From positions 26,810,063 through 26,874,062 of the forward strand of contig CM020619.1 of assembly GCA_009829735.1 (NCBI GenBank): 64,000 nt of DNA, read 5' to 3'. The notes under the pieces were generated by a model. It was not told where the DNA came from, did no database searches, and saw only the letters and a list, made by a program, of their open reading frames with translations. The position numbers and the translations under genes are program-made. Within the stretch, counting starts at the first letter, position 1; each line of letters begins with the position of its first letter. This stretch comes from Pyropia yezoensis (taxonomy: Eukaryota; Rhodophyta; Bangiophyceae; Bangiales; Bangiaceae). This document shows positions 32,668 to 44,063 of the stretch, in pieces.

Positions 32668-33423
32668 AAGGCCCGCGGCAAACGTCGGGTTGGCCTCCAC
32701 CGCCACCACCGTCGCGCCGGGAAAGGCGGCGCGCCAGGCGGGGAGGCCCTGGCCCGTGTTGGCGCCCACGTCCACCACCAGCGGCGGCGGCGGCGGCGGC
32801 GGCGGCGGCCGCGTGGGGCGGGACGCAACGGCGTCTGCGGAGCGGGCGGCGGCGGCGGCGGGGGTGGACCCGCCCCCGCCGCCGGGACGGGGCCGCCGCC
32901 GCGGCGCGGGGGCGGCCGCCGCCGCCCCCTTCCGCCCCCCCGACCCGTCCGTGGCGGCAAGGGCGGCGGCCCGCCGGCGGAGGGCGGCCTTGAAGACGCC
33001 CGCCCCCGACTCGCCGTGGAAGAGGTGCACCCACCGGCGCACGTAGGCGCGGCTGGCGGCCACGCACGCGGCGACGGCGGCCGCGTCGGCGGCGGCCCGC
33101 CGACGCCGCGCCGCCACCGCGGCGGCGGCGGCGGGGGCGGCCGTGGCAGCGGCGGCCCGCCCGCCGGCGGCCGACGGGACGGCGGGGGCGCCGCCGCCGT
33201 CGGCGGCGGCGGCGGCCGCCGCCGCCGCCACCAGCCGCACCGCCACCGCGTCGCTGTCGGCGCCCGCGGCGGTGGCGGCGGCCGAGCCACGGGGGACCCC
33301 GCCGACGGGGGTGGCGGTGGCGGCGGCCACCACCACCACCACCCCCACCGCCGCCGCCGCCGCCGCCGCAACGGTGAGGAGCAGGCTGCCGGCCGCGCCC
33401 GGCGGGCGCCGCCGTCTGCACAT
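31619..33423 (-). CDS. FkbM-family methyltransferase, type II membrane protein, two exons
   Basis: Exon 1 is 33423-32431 (331 codons), the intron 32430-32081 (350 bases, GTACGT...CTACAG), and exon 2 32080-31619; the joined frame is 484 residues. A membrane anchor (LLLTVAAAAAAAVGVVVVV, about 13-31) and an Ala-rich stem precede LVVDVGANTGQGLPAWRAAF (SAM-binding motif) and VVAVEANPTF. Across the splice, exon 1 ends at YNYV and exon 2 starts TVPVLPLDVLL, with no loss of phase. Exon 2 carries ISLLKTDVEGWDIPLLLAA and FILFECHAL, the K-D-EG and E-C hallmarks of FkbM. Family: O-methylation of sugars or other hydroxyls; the lumenal topology suggests glycan methylation. The upstream region is shared with the inverted arms; the left arm ends about 155 bases before this start. 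Confidence 0.85.
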
Positions 33424-33577
33424 GCTGCCGCGAAGGTCCGTTGTGGGGGGGGGGGGGGGGAGGCGGCGGCGGACGTTGGAAGGGGAGGAGGAGGTGGGGG
33501 GGGGAGGAGGAGGAGGGGGTGGGGGCGGTGGGGGGGGGGGGGTTGGGGGTGTTGCCCGCGACGGCGGGACAACGGGC

Positions 33578-34577
33578 GGGGGGCGGGGACGGGCGCGACG
33601 GCGGGACGGGCGGCGCGGCAACCGGGGGCGCAGCCGCCCCGTCGGGCGCCCCCACCGCCGACGGGGAACGGGCGGGGGGGGGTGGGGTGGGTGGGTGGGA
33701 ACGCGGCAGGCTGGGCAGGGGGCCGGCGTCAGCGGGGAGGGGGGGGGCGGGGCGGGTGGGAGCCCCCTGGGACGCACCACCGGCCATCGCCGCATGGGGG
33801 GGGGGGCGGGGGGGGGGGGGGGGGGTGGGGGGCGTTGGCGTTGTGGCCGGCGGGGGGGGGGGCTCCCACCGCCGCGGCCGGGGGCGACGACACACCCCCC
33901 CCCCCCCCTCCAGCGGCGGCGCTGTGCACCGCCGACGGGGCGCGCCGTCGCGGCGCGACGCGGCCGCGTCAGGCGGCCGCCGCGCGCGCGCGCAGCGGGG
34001 GGCGGGGTGCGGGAGGGGGGGGCGCCAGCGCCGGCGGGGGGGGCGGCGCCGGCGCGGGGGCAACCCCGGAGGGAGGGGGGGGGGAGGGGGGGGGGGGGGG
34101 GGGGGGGGGACCGACGTGCCCGCCGCCGCCGCCGGCGGTGCCGGCGTGGGGGCAGCAGCGCCTCTGTCCCGTCGCCCCCCACCCCTCATCGGCGCCTCCC
34201 CCCCCCCCCTCCCCCCCCCCCACGCCTTCACGCCTTGCGGCCGACGCCCCCCCCCCCTTTTTTTTTTTCCACTCCCTCCCGCTCTCCGCGTGGCCGCCAA
34301 GGGAGCTTTGGGAGGCGGCGGCGCACATCCCCCCCCCCCCCCCCACCCACCCCCCCCCCATCCGCCCCTTGCCCTCCCCCTGCACACTGACGTTGCGGCC
34401 CGCCCCGCCCCCACGGGGGGGGAAGCGGGGGGGGGGGTCCACGCACCGCGCCGGGACCCGCGGTCGCTTTTGCGAGGGGGGGGGGGGGGGGTGGAGGGGG
34501 TGGGGGCGTGGAATTTGGTGCTGCGCCCCCCCCGGGGTGGTGGCCGTGCGTTGCGTCGCCGCCACCGCCGCCACCAC

Positions 34578-34608
<31 letters not shown>

Positions 34609-35610
34609 GGCACCGTCGCTGCCGCCGCCGCCGGCACCGTCGCTGCCGCCGCCGTCGCTGCTGCCGTCGCTGTCGCTGCCGCCGCCGCCGGCACCGTCGC
34701 TGCCGCCGCCGCCGAGCGCGGGGGCGGACGTGGGGGGGGCAATGGCGGGAAAGGCGGGGGCGGACGGGGGGGGGGCGGGGCGGGCCCAAATTGCAACCGG
34801 CGGTGGGATCGGCGGCCGTACGGAGGAGAGGATGGGGAAGCGGTCTGGGCGGGGGGGGGGGTTGGCGTCGGCATGATGCCCACCGTCCCGTCCCACCCGC
34901 CCTACCCCCCCCCCCCCCCGCGCGCCCCCCTTCCCCCGTGCGTGGTGGGCGGCCGTCGGCGCCCGCCCACGTTGGCGCCCACGGGCGCGCCAGCGGCGGC
35001 GCCCCCCCCCCGCACAATGGGCCGCCGCCGCCGCCGCGGCCGCCGCCGCCGCCGTTGCGCGCGGCGGCGGCGGCGGCGCCGCGGCGGCCGCTGTGGCCCC
35101 CGCCGCCGCCAACGACGCGGGGGCGTGACGGCCGACGGCGCCCCCTTCCCGCCGCCCTCAGTGCCAGCTCCCAGCCAGAGTCAGTGAGTGAAGCAGGAAG
35201 CACACTACGAAGAGTACTGCCTGTACGGGGTGCATTTGAGCTATTCAAGCCTCTCTCTGATGGATGGAAGAGAATCTACAGTCCCAACACGCTAGGATGC
35301 GCAACAGTGCACAGTTCATGTCTTTCATCGTGCCCCAAGGCCCGTGCCTACCCATTGAAACACAAGAGAGAGCACAGGAACATGAGGTCTCCTATCCACA
35401 TATCCCCACCCAGTCCTGGGCGTCGTTTGACTGAACTTTTTGGCACCGGTTGCTCATACGGACTCCGCGGAGGGTCCTGAGCTCGCGGGGGTGGTCTGTT
35501 CTGTGAGGATCCACTTTTTTTTCATAGGCACACGCTGCGGCAGGGGGTCCCAGCGTGTGCAAAACCCCGCCCCTGGGAGCACATCGGGATACCGGCAAAG
35601 CAGTTTTTGT
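33578..35610 (-). repeat. right arm of inverted duplication (matches 9190-11212)
   Basis: Reverse complement of 9190-11212. It begins about 155 bases upstream of the FkbM start and runs to the very edge of the N gap at 35611. Very long open frames on both strands (over 600 codons) arise from C/G runs and trinucleotide repeats and are not credible genes. Confidence 0.95.
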
Positions 35611-36110
35611 NNNNNNNNNNNNNNNNNNNNNNNNNNNNNNNNNNNNNNNNNNNNNNNNNNNNNNNNNNNNNNNNNNNNNNNNNNNNNNNNNNNNNNNNNN
35701 NNNNNNNNNNNNNNNNNNNNNNNNNNNNNNNNNNNNNNNNNNNNNNNNNNNNNNNNNNNNNNNNNNNNNNNNNNNNNNNNNNNNNNNNNNNNNNNNNNNN
35801 NNNNNNNNNNNNNNNNNNNNNNNNNNNNNNNNNNNNNNNNNNNNNNNNNNNNNNNNNNNNNNNNNNNNNNNNNNNNNNNNNNNNNNNNNNNNNNNNNNNN
35901 NNNNNNNNNNNNNNNNNNNNNNNNNNNNNNNNNNNNNNNNNNNNNNNNNNNNNNNNNNNNNNNNNNNNNNNNNNNNNNNNNNNNNNNNNNNNNNNNNNNN
36001 NNNNNNNNNNNNNNNNNNNNNNNNNNNNNNNNNNNNNNNNNNNNNNNNNNNNNNNNNNNNNNNNNNNNNNNNNNNNNNNNNNNNNNNNNNNNNNNNNNNN
36101 NNNNNNNNNN
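35611..36110. other. assembly gap (500 N)
   Basis: Second placeholder gap, same size as the first. The 3' LTR of chromovirus copy 2 should lie in or beyond it. Confidence 1.
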
Positions 36111-36234
36111 GGATCTCCCCCGGAGGCGGGACAAGTTGTCCCGCGTGAGGCCTTGGGCGGTGGTTTTACCCCGCTTGGCCTCTGTATGAGGAGGGGTTGA
36201 CTGTTCTTCGCTGTGGCCGACTCGGCGCAGCGAT

Positions 36235-37904
36235 GGGTCGGGTATGGGACCGCCTACGGGAGAAGTATCCCCGTAGGGTCGGGTTCCCTGCCGGCTTCAG
36301 GACGGACCAGTTTGCCTTCCTGGACGACGAGGAGGTCGAGGACGTGCAGCGGGCCAAGGCCATGGTGGACCGCGGGGGAACTATCCCGGGTCCCGGCGAC
36401 TTGCCGACCTTCACTTGGACGCGGTGGCAACTCGCCCCCCGTACCTTCACGAGGCCGATCCGCACACTCATCACTTTGATGTGCGGATGGAGAAGGACTT
36501 CCGGCGAGGTCCCTACTTGGTGACCTCGGCTCAACTTGAGTTTCCTCAGCAGTCTGCTGCCAGTAAGGAGCAATACTACCCGAAGAAGCCGAGTGGTGGC
36601 CTCAAGTTGAGGTCCCCTACGGGTTCCCGGCATTGTTGCCACGGTTGCTTGACCACTTCGGCTCCGTCATGTTGACGGCTGGCCCTGATCATCTGGTGTG
36701 GGCCATGTTGGCCACCCAGTGGGCTCCTCGAGGTCATGTCGACCTGGGTGTCCTGTGTTTCAGCGGCGGGGGATGCTCTGGCATCTCCCCCTCCGGCTCA
36801 TCCAGGGTTTGGAACAGCTCACCCCTCAGCTAGTTGCTGAGGGGTGCTCATCAGGACAACTCACTCTACTTGAGGAGATGCTCCGCCTCCACAAGTTTAT
36901 CGAGTGGGAGAGCATTGAGCACAAGTTGCGCCGCCCCACTCGGGGGCCCAAGGACGATGGCGCACTTCGCCAGTTCGTGTGGGTCGCTCGTGAACTTCAC
37001 GACGGCCGTGTGGTCCTACGAGAGGGTTGGGCATCGGGGACTACCCGTTATGCCCCGGGGGTGGATCGTCACACTGCGCCACCCCCGGGACAAGCCCATA
37101 GTTATGGCTGTGCCCTCATATGATGACCATATGACTCAACCTACTGCGGGGGCCCCAAGTCGGGGTCGCAGTTACACCCGGGTACCGCCACCTCGGCGTG
37201 TCCCTCCGCTTCCTCCTGTTCCTTTCCAGCCTCACGGGAACATCCCGATCAGCGTGGCCGTGGAGTCATCCACACCGGTGTCTCCCAACTTGGGGGCCAC
37301 CCTCCTGACGGTATACCCCAAGTTGGTGTTACCGCCCACGCCTCTAACCTCAGAGATGATGATCACCACGTTGGTGCGCACCATTTCCTGGTTGGCCGCG
37401 TCGACCGCAACCCTCCAAAGTTCCGAGACTCCTCAACTTGAGGAGCGCGTTCGTACGGCAGTGGCGACCGCGAGTTGCGAGTCGGTGGCGGAGTTTATGA
37501 CGGCCGAGTTGGCTCGCATTGGGGCTATTATGCCCCAGCCAACCCCACTTGGGCGTGGCAAGCGTCGTGCGAGCCGGGCATACTCGCCTCCTCGCCGTCG
37601 TCGCCGTCACTCGCGGCGCTCTCCCTCCGTGTCGGAAGACGAGTTGTCTTACTCCGTCTCGGAGTCCTCTACCCCATCGGAGACGGAGTCTGTCCAGCGT
37701 CTGCGTCGCAAACTTGCGCGCAAGACCAGGCAGAAGAGTAGCCACGGTCGGCGCCACTTGCGCGACCGTGAGGGGCGCGACGGTTCCGACTTGGAGCCGC
37801 CACCCCTTCCAACGAGTGGAGACCGTTATCGGCGTGGGTCTCGCCGCTCGCCTCCACGTGAGGGCGAGGGCCGTGGAGTGGGAGAGTCTAGCATGCGTGC
37901 CTAG
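36235..37904 (+). pseudogene. antisense coding region of chromovirus copy 2 (Arg/Ser-rich product)
   Basis: Reading opposite to pol, protein-like sequence passes through several frames. MGRVWDRLREKYPRRVGFPA (from 36235) continues as FAFLDDEEVEDVQ; a second frame has HFDVRMEKDFRRGPYLVTSA; a third has LLDHFGSVMLTAGPDHLVWA; a fourth has LRLHKFIEWESIEHKLRRPT; and the longest (36834-37904) ends with VPSYDDHMTQPTAG, a conserved-looking middle, and a basic/Ser tail (RRRRRHSRRSPSVSEDE, LRRKLARKTRQKSS). At least three frameshifts separate the parts, so it is decayed or spliced. The basic tail suggests nucleic-acid binding. Antisense genes between pol and the 3' LTR are known in some plant Ty3 lineages; I do not recognise this one. 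Confidence 0.5.
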
Positions 37905-38015
37905 TTGGCAGCTGCCTTTGTTGTGAGAGTGTGAGGGTTAGGGCTGTAGTTTAAAGCCACTCTGCGTACCACTTCGACTTGAAGCACTCTCTTGGCACTG
38001 TTGCTCGGCCTTTCC

Positions 38016-41000
38016 TCACGTTGAGGGAGGGCTGTTAGGGTCTATCTCGTTCCGGGCACAGTACGCCCGGACCTTCTCAGCGGGAAGGTCCTCCACATAC
38101 TCCCACGTGTCATCCTTGGCTTTGTAGCCAAACCAACGCACCCTCAACATGAGGCGGTCAGTATCCTCATCCCAGCCGTGGTCGATGAACTTGTCGAACA
38201 CGTACTCCTGCGGGCCCTGTTTGGCTGCAGGCAGCGAGGGCAGGCGCCACGTTTTCAAAGCACGCGCCCAAGCTGGGTCGCCTGCAGGCGGTGGTGCAAC
38301 TTTGACCACGTCCTGTCCGTTCACTGTGCGGACCCCATCGTCACTTTCGATGGTGAAGCGCCGCCCATCAGTACGAAGGACCTGGTACGGCCCCTTCGTC
38401 TGGAACACCAACTTACCCCCAGTTGGGGTGTGTGAGTGGACCAATACCCAGTCACCCTGCTCGGGGACATGCTTGGCGTTGCGCACCTTTTTGTCAAAGG
38501 TACGCTTGTAGCGCTTTTGTGCTTTGTCCATCTCAGCCCTGACTTTAGGGATGAGGTTTTTCAAGCCTAGCAGCGAACTCCGCCTTACTCTCAGTAGGAG
38601 TGGGCGTACTGCCACCATCCTCCCTAGTTGGGAGCGGCCGCCGCACGGCAATAGACCGCACGCGACGGGGGGTCACAAAAGCGAGGGGTACTTCCCCGGT
38701 AGATGAGTGAACCTGCGAATTGTAGGCAGTGGTCAGAATAGAAATGTATTGGTCCCACGTCTTCACGTGCTCACTCCACATAATGGCGCAGCTGCCTAAC
38801 AATAGTTTTGTTGAAGCGCTCCACCTGCCCATTAGTTTGTGGGTGGTAGGGGGTGGCATAGTTTGCCTTAACCCCCAACATATCCAGCACTCCTTGAAAC
38901 AGTACAGACGCAAATTGCGGTCCATTGTCCGATAGTGTACTATCCGGAATGCCATACGCGGCAACCCAGTGATCTAGGAAGGCTGACACGACCGACATGG
39001 CCGTGATCTCTGCCAGTGGGATCGCTCGCGTAAGTTTCGTGAAGCGGTCACAGATGACCAGGAGGTACTGGTTGCCCTCCTCGGTCACTGGCAGTGGCCC
39101 AAGGATGTCCATCGCCAACGCGGCGAAGGGCTCCTTGGCCGGGAACAATAGCATAGCCGTAGTAGGCCGCCGTTCCATCAGACGGTTCTGTGCACAACTT
39201 GTGCAGGCAGCCACCCAACTGTAGATGTCCACCACCATGGACGGCCAGTAGTACCTGGTCCTCAGGGTCTGGTACAGTTTACTAGACCCCAGGTGTCCAC
39301 CCGTGGGAGCGTTATGCTCCCTCTCAAGGATACTGTCCTTGAGGGATGCGGGGACGACAAGTTGTTCGGTGCCCTGGAATACCCCCCTCCTCATGAGGAG
39401 GCCATCGTCTCCCAGGAAGAACCGCGTCTCCGCCACTGTATCCAGGGTATCCCTCTGCGACTTGCAGAAGGGATCCTCGGCCTGGGCCTTCACTACTTCG
39501 TCCAGGGACAGGGGCAAGTACTTCTTGTTCCCTGGCGCCTCGGGATTCAACGCCTGACCCGAGCGCGTGACTACCCCCACGATGGGGATGTCCTCATCGA
39601 CTGGGGTGGTGTCCAGTCCCTCGGTAGGTACCCGAGAGAGGCCGTCGGCAAGGGCATGTTGCCTGCCAGGTCGGTACTCAATATCAAAGTTGAAGGGTGC
39701 AAGTCGCACCCTCCACCGGTTGAGACGAGTGTTCGTACAGTCCGTCTTGAAGATGAACTGCAACGCGCGGTGGTCACAGCGGATGAGGAACTTCTCACCC
39801 TCTAGGTAGTGACGAAGTGACGTCACCGCCCATACCACTGCGAGTCCTTCCAACTCGGTGACTCCGTAGTTCTTCTCGGCCGAGTTTAGCCCCTTGCTGA
39901 AGTATCCCACCGGCAAGTACTCCTTGTCCGGCTGTTGCTGAAGCAACACACAACCAAGTTGGTCGTAGCTAGCGTCCACATCCAGGATGTAGTGGCCTCC
40001 CAACCTGGGAATAGCCAGGATAGGGGGCTTCAGCAGAAGGTCCCGAAGAGTCTCAAAGGATTCCTGCTCCACCCGACTTGGGGGAGGCAGGTTCTTCGGT
40101 AGCGTTGAGCTCACTAACTCATTCAACGGCTTCGCCACTTTGGCGAAGCCCTTAGTGAAACGTCGGTACACGTTACACATCCCGAGGAAGCTCCTCATCT
40201 GGGTCTGGGTCCGGGGGTACTGAGCCTTGCGGATGGCCCTCAAGTTTTTCTCGTTGACACTGAGACGCCCCGGACGGACAACATGTCCCAAGTACTCCAC
40301 CTCTTGAGTGAAGAGGTGGCACTTACTCGCCTTCAGTGACACTCCGGCGTCAGCAAGTAGCTTGAACACCTGGCCAAGATGGCCAATGTGTTCCTCCGGA
40401 CTTCGGGAGAACACAATGATATCGTCTAGGTACACGAGACAGATCTGCCACCGTACTCCGGCCAGAATCATGTCCATAGCGCGCTGGAAAGTTGCCGGCG
40501 CGTTACACAGGCCAAACGGTAGACGCTTGCACTGGTAGGTACCACAGTGACAGGTAAAGGTAGTTTTATGCCTGTCCTCCGGGGCAATGGGAATTTGCCA
40601 GTACCCCGCGTTACAGTCCAGGGTAGAGAACACGTTTGCCTCCCCCAGAGAGTCCAGACAGTCATCCATCCGAGGTAGGGGATAACTATCCTTCACCGTG
40701 CTCTCGTTGAGCTTACGGTAGTCGATACAGAACCGGGGGGTCCCATCAACTTTGGGGACGATCACCACCGGACTCGCCCACTCGGCGTTGCTGGCCTCGA
40801 TCACATCGAGGGCCTCCATGCGAGCAACTTGCTCCTTAACGAGGGCCCTTGAACGGGGTCCTCCCCTATACGGTTGTTGGCGTATAGGGGGCGCACCGGG
40901 TTTCAACTCGATCCGGTGTTGGGTAGCTCTCATGAGTCCCAATTGACCATCCCACAACTTGTGATAGTGGTCCAAGAGGCGTTCAACTTGAACCCTCAAC

Positions 41001-42001
41001 CTGGGTGGAACACCCTCCATGTTTACCTGGGGCCGAGGAGAGGCGGCCGACTTGGCTTGATGCTTCTCCTTTCCGGACTTCGGGTCGCTACTTGCGCCCG
41101 CGCTGAGGGTGACCGCTACTACCGGTCCCTCGTGTTGGTCGATATAGCCGAACTTGGCCCCCGACTTGAAGAACTTGGGCGACGAGCTCAGGTTCATCAC
41201 CTGGATCCTCCACGGGACTCCGGCTTTGGAGTCCATCGTGCCAAGGGCAACATGCACTTGGTGCTTGCGAGCAAGACGGGGGTTAGGGTGCACCAACCCG
41301 TTCCCCGCATAATCAGTTACAACATCCACGTGCGCCACCGAGTTGGGGGGCAACATGACTTTACGGGCTAAACGCAGAGTAGCAGTAAACCCTTCCCTCA
41401 CAGAACAAACAGGCTTCGACTGTGAAACTGTCACAGGAGCCACAGACTTTCCCTTACCAAGGATGGGGATAGTCTCCCCATTCATCAACTTGACCCAGTA
41501 CTCAGGGCCACAAATCAAAGGCACTTGTGTTACGACATAAGGGGTACCCAGAAGCAGGGGTACCGATATATTCTCAACTACCCCATAGGTCACGTCGACC
41601 TCATGGGTCCCCAACCGAGTTGGTAGGGTCACGGCACCAACGATGGGAAGTACCCCACCATTGATATCGATCAGATGGTCAGCTTTAGACTTCCAGCGTT
41701 GGAGCCTCATCCCCTTTGGTAATAGCGACTTGCGTATCAAGGAGGCTCCTGACCCGGTATCAAGTACGATACGGGCACAACAGGCGCGGCCGGGGGCAAG
41801 TTGCACCCGTCCAGCCACCTGGAAGTTCTCACCCGTCAGCACCGCGATGACCCGACGTGGGTTTACGTTCTTGGGAAGTCCCACCCGAGGTGGGCGGACT
41901 CCCTTAGGTCGCCGCAGTATCCGACACGGTTGGTTCGTCCTCTTGGCCCACTTGGCCGAGGCTGCCGTTGTGAGCTTCGGACGACCAGCTCCAACGGTCA
42001 T
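38016..42001 (-). pseudogene. pol polyprotein of chromovirus copy 2 (two frameshifts)
   Basis: The main frame is 42001-38771 (1076 residues). Protease DTGSGAS is at residue 81. RT includes VYLDDIIVFS with YLDD at 524-527 (40421-40432). RNase H begins ILDVDASYDQLGCVLLQ. The integrase HHCC finger (HNAPTGGHLG...CTSCAQ) and core AMDILGPL, SDNGPQFAS and HPQTNGQVERFN supply D, D and E. A one-base frameshift near 38775 moves the reading to 38964-38545, and a second near 38570 to 38651-38016, which holds the GPY motif (TKGPYQVL) and a chromodomain (EYVFDKFIDHGW, LRVRWFGYKAKDDTWEYVED). The chromodomain classifies the element as a chromovirus; such domains can steer integration to marked chromatin. Both shifts prevent one full-length product. 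Confidence 0.93.
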
Positions 42002-43968
42002 TCGTTTCCCGCCGACTTGGCGTCCGAATCTGAGGGCGAAGGGGACGACGACGAGTCCGAGGACGACGTGTCCGCCCCCTCCGTCGAGGGTGTGGCGACC
42101 GCCACCACTGGTCGAGACCCACCCTCGCGGCGTGAACGCACTTCGTTCGTAGCCGACTTCTTACTCGCATTCCTAACAAGCTGTTGGATGCGTTTACTCA
42201 ACTTGGGGCAATCATATGCCCAGTGACCATCGGAGTTGCAGTTCCAACACCGATGATCAGTTCCCGGAGGGGTCTTCCCAACTGGGGAAGACGACGAGGT
42301 ACCTTGGGAAGTTCCCACGGCAGCTACCACCCTCTCCTTGCGGATTCGGCGTGCCTCTCGCAACTCTCTGGCCTGGCGCGCCTCTTCCCGTTCCTTGGCC
42401 AACTCGGCCTGACGCTCCTGGCGTTGTTCCTCCCGCAACTTGCGGTAGGCCTCGCCTCTGCGGTAGGCGAACCTAGCCAACTCGGCCAGGGTCGCCCGGG
42501 CAGTGTTATGCTCCCGGGTCTCCATCCGGACTGACCAGTGGAGTCCTTCCACAAACCGACTCTTCACCACAGCTTGTGGATGAAGAAACCCACAAAGATT
42601 GTTGAGCTTACGGACTCGCTCCGCAAAGGACAACTCGTCCTCCGCCTCTTCCTGATGGGCTTGCGTAAACTCCTCGACTTGAGAAGCCAACGCCGCTTCA
42701 TCAACCATGGCCCTCAACAACCAGTTGACGAGCTCCAAATAGGACGTCACCTCCCCAGCGCCTCCACTTGAGGAGCTGGGCATGACGGACATAAGTTCTG
42801 TCCGCAGGTCTCCCTTCGTAAACTCCTGTAGCATGTAAAAAGCCATGCCTTCACTTATGGCATTGTCGTCACAGGCTTTTGTGAAACGACGTAGGAACTC
42901 AAAGACACGGAGGGGGGGAGTTCCATCCCACTCCGCTCTGTGCCCAAAAGAATGAAGTGCATTCTTCTTGGCACGGCCCATAGCTCGGGCCTGGTCAGGA
43001 CCATACGCCACCGACTTGTTGTGGAGAGCGTAGGTCTCACAGTCAAAGATCCGCTGGTAGACCGGGTTGGCTACCTGAATCTTGGGCGGCACCTCACGTT
43101 GAGGGAACAGCCGCTGTGGCACTGGGGTAAGTCCACCCTCAGTGCCTGTAGTCTGGTACGGCGAGCTTGGTGTAGCCGCCGGCGTTTCCGAGGGGAACTC
43201 CCCCGTGAAGGGCGTACGCCCCACCGCGTATGGTGTGGCTCCCTCGTTGGGAGTCACAGGTGTCGCCCCCAGTTCGGGGCGACCCGAGATAAGCGTGGGG
43301 AGGGATTCCCCCTGCGCCTGTGGGCTCGAAAGCCCCAATCCGGTCTGGACATTCAGGCCATCTGGCAAACTCGCCACAATCTGATTCAGAATAGTATTCG
43401 TCATCGTGACCACCAGGTCCGGCAAAGTCTGCCGCAACACAGTGGTCGCCTCCCGACGGACAGTTTCCGCGAGGAGTGGATTGACGACTCCAGTTGAGTC
43501 TCGGTCCACCTCCGGGAGTCCACCTGAGGGGTAACCACGTTCCTCAGGGGTCTCAACCGGGGGCATGGGCGCGAGCCCATCGCCGACCAACGGAGGTCCG
43601 CCGTCCTCCGAAAGCCTAGTTGGCGATGGCTCCATGCCAAAGTTGGCTCCAACCCGAGTGGAACTCGCGGGGACAGTCCTCACCCCTTGGGACGTTCCCG
43701 TTGAGTATACCACGCGGTGGCCAGACTTCGGCCCACCCACGTCAGAAGTGTCACCCGAGTGAACTCCCGACTGAGTCGGGGTGGCCTGTTGCCCGCCCGC
43801 ACTTCCAGTCCTGCTGGCTTGAGGGACCTCTAGTCCCTCTGCGACCCCAGGTAAACCCACCTGTGTCTCACCAGTATTCAAAGGCACTGAAGTACGTGCG
43901 TCACCCGTGTACTCCCCGGACGACGGGGGGTCCGAGCTAGCCATGTTGGCTAACGATCCGTATGACAC
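41998..43968 (-). CDS. gag of chromovirus copy 2
   Basis: 656 residues, intact. The N-terminal third is Gly/Ser/Pro/Thr-rich and probably disordered. The capsid-type gag domain lies at about 300-480 (FEFLRRFTKACDDN, FAERVRKLNNLCGFLHPQ), then a Glu/Arg-rich helix (KLREEQRQERQAELAKEREE), then a CCHC knuckle CWNCNSDGHWAYDC starting at C574. The C-terminus is acidic/Ser-rich. The stop codon overlaps the first ATG of pol (sequence ATGA at 41998-42001), so pol may be made by termination-reinitiation; a programmed frameshift is the alternative. Function: assembly of the particle and packaging of element RNA. Confidence 0.93.
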   Translation of the reverse strand: MSYGSLANMASSDPPSSGEYTGDARTSVPLNTGETQVGLPGVAEGLEVPQASRTGSAGGQQATPTQSGVHSGDTSDVGGPKSGHRVVYSTGTSQGVRTVPASSTRVGANFGMEPSPTRLSEDGGPPLVGDGLAPMPPVETPEERGYPSGGLPEVDRDSTGVVNPLLAETVRREATTVLRQTLPDLVVTMTNTILNQIVASLPDGLNVQTGLGLSSPQAQGESLPTLISGRPELGATPVTPNEGATPYAVGRTPFTGEFPSETPAATPSSPYQTTGTEGGLTPVPQRLFPQREVPPKIQVANPVYQRIFDCETYALHNKSVAYGPDQARAMGRAKKNALHSFGHRAEWDGTPPLRVFEFLRRFTKACDDNAISEGMAFYMLQEFTKGDLRTELMSVMPSSSSGGAGEVTSYLELVNWLLRAMVDEAALASQVEEFTQAHQEEAEDELSFAERVRKLNNLCGFLHPQAVVKSRFVEGLHWSVRMETREHNTARATLAELARFAYRRGEAYRKLREEQRQERQAELAKEREEARQARELREARRIRKERVVAAVGTSQGTSSSSPVGKTPPGTDHRCWNCNSDGHWAYDCPKLSKRIQQLVRNASKKSATNEVRSRREGGSRPVVAVATPSTEGADTSSSDSSSSPSPSDSDAKSAGNE

Positions 43969-44044
43969 GGTCCAAGTCCACCGTTCCTCTGAGACAGAGG
44001 GCCCCCTACACCCGGGTGCACCCGGAGGTAAAGTTTACCTCTGT

Positions 44045-44061
44045 CCCCTGCTGCTCCACCA
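44045..44061 (-). other. primer-binding site, chromovirus copy 2
   Basis: Identical to 3243-3259; reads TGGTGGAGCAGCAGGGG on the minus strand, two bases inside the LTR. Confidence 0.7.
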
Positions 44062-44063
44062 AA

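Noticed and set aside
32197..35480. Plus-strand open frames of 600-1000 codons over the FkbM gene and right arm
   Set aside because: They are Gly/Arg/Pro/Ala runs from trinucleotide repeats and homopolymers, antisense to a clear methyltransferase gene.
9190..35610. Giant natural inverted repeat (palindromic chromosome segment)
   Set aside because: Possible, but both arms stop at contig ends in the geometry of an end overlap, so mis-orientation is the simpler reading.
37905..38015. 3' LTR of chromovirus copy 2 right after pol
   Set aside because: No TGTGGCA...TGCCACA pair or similarity to 44064-44531 anywhere between 36111 and 38015.
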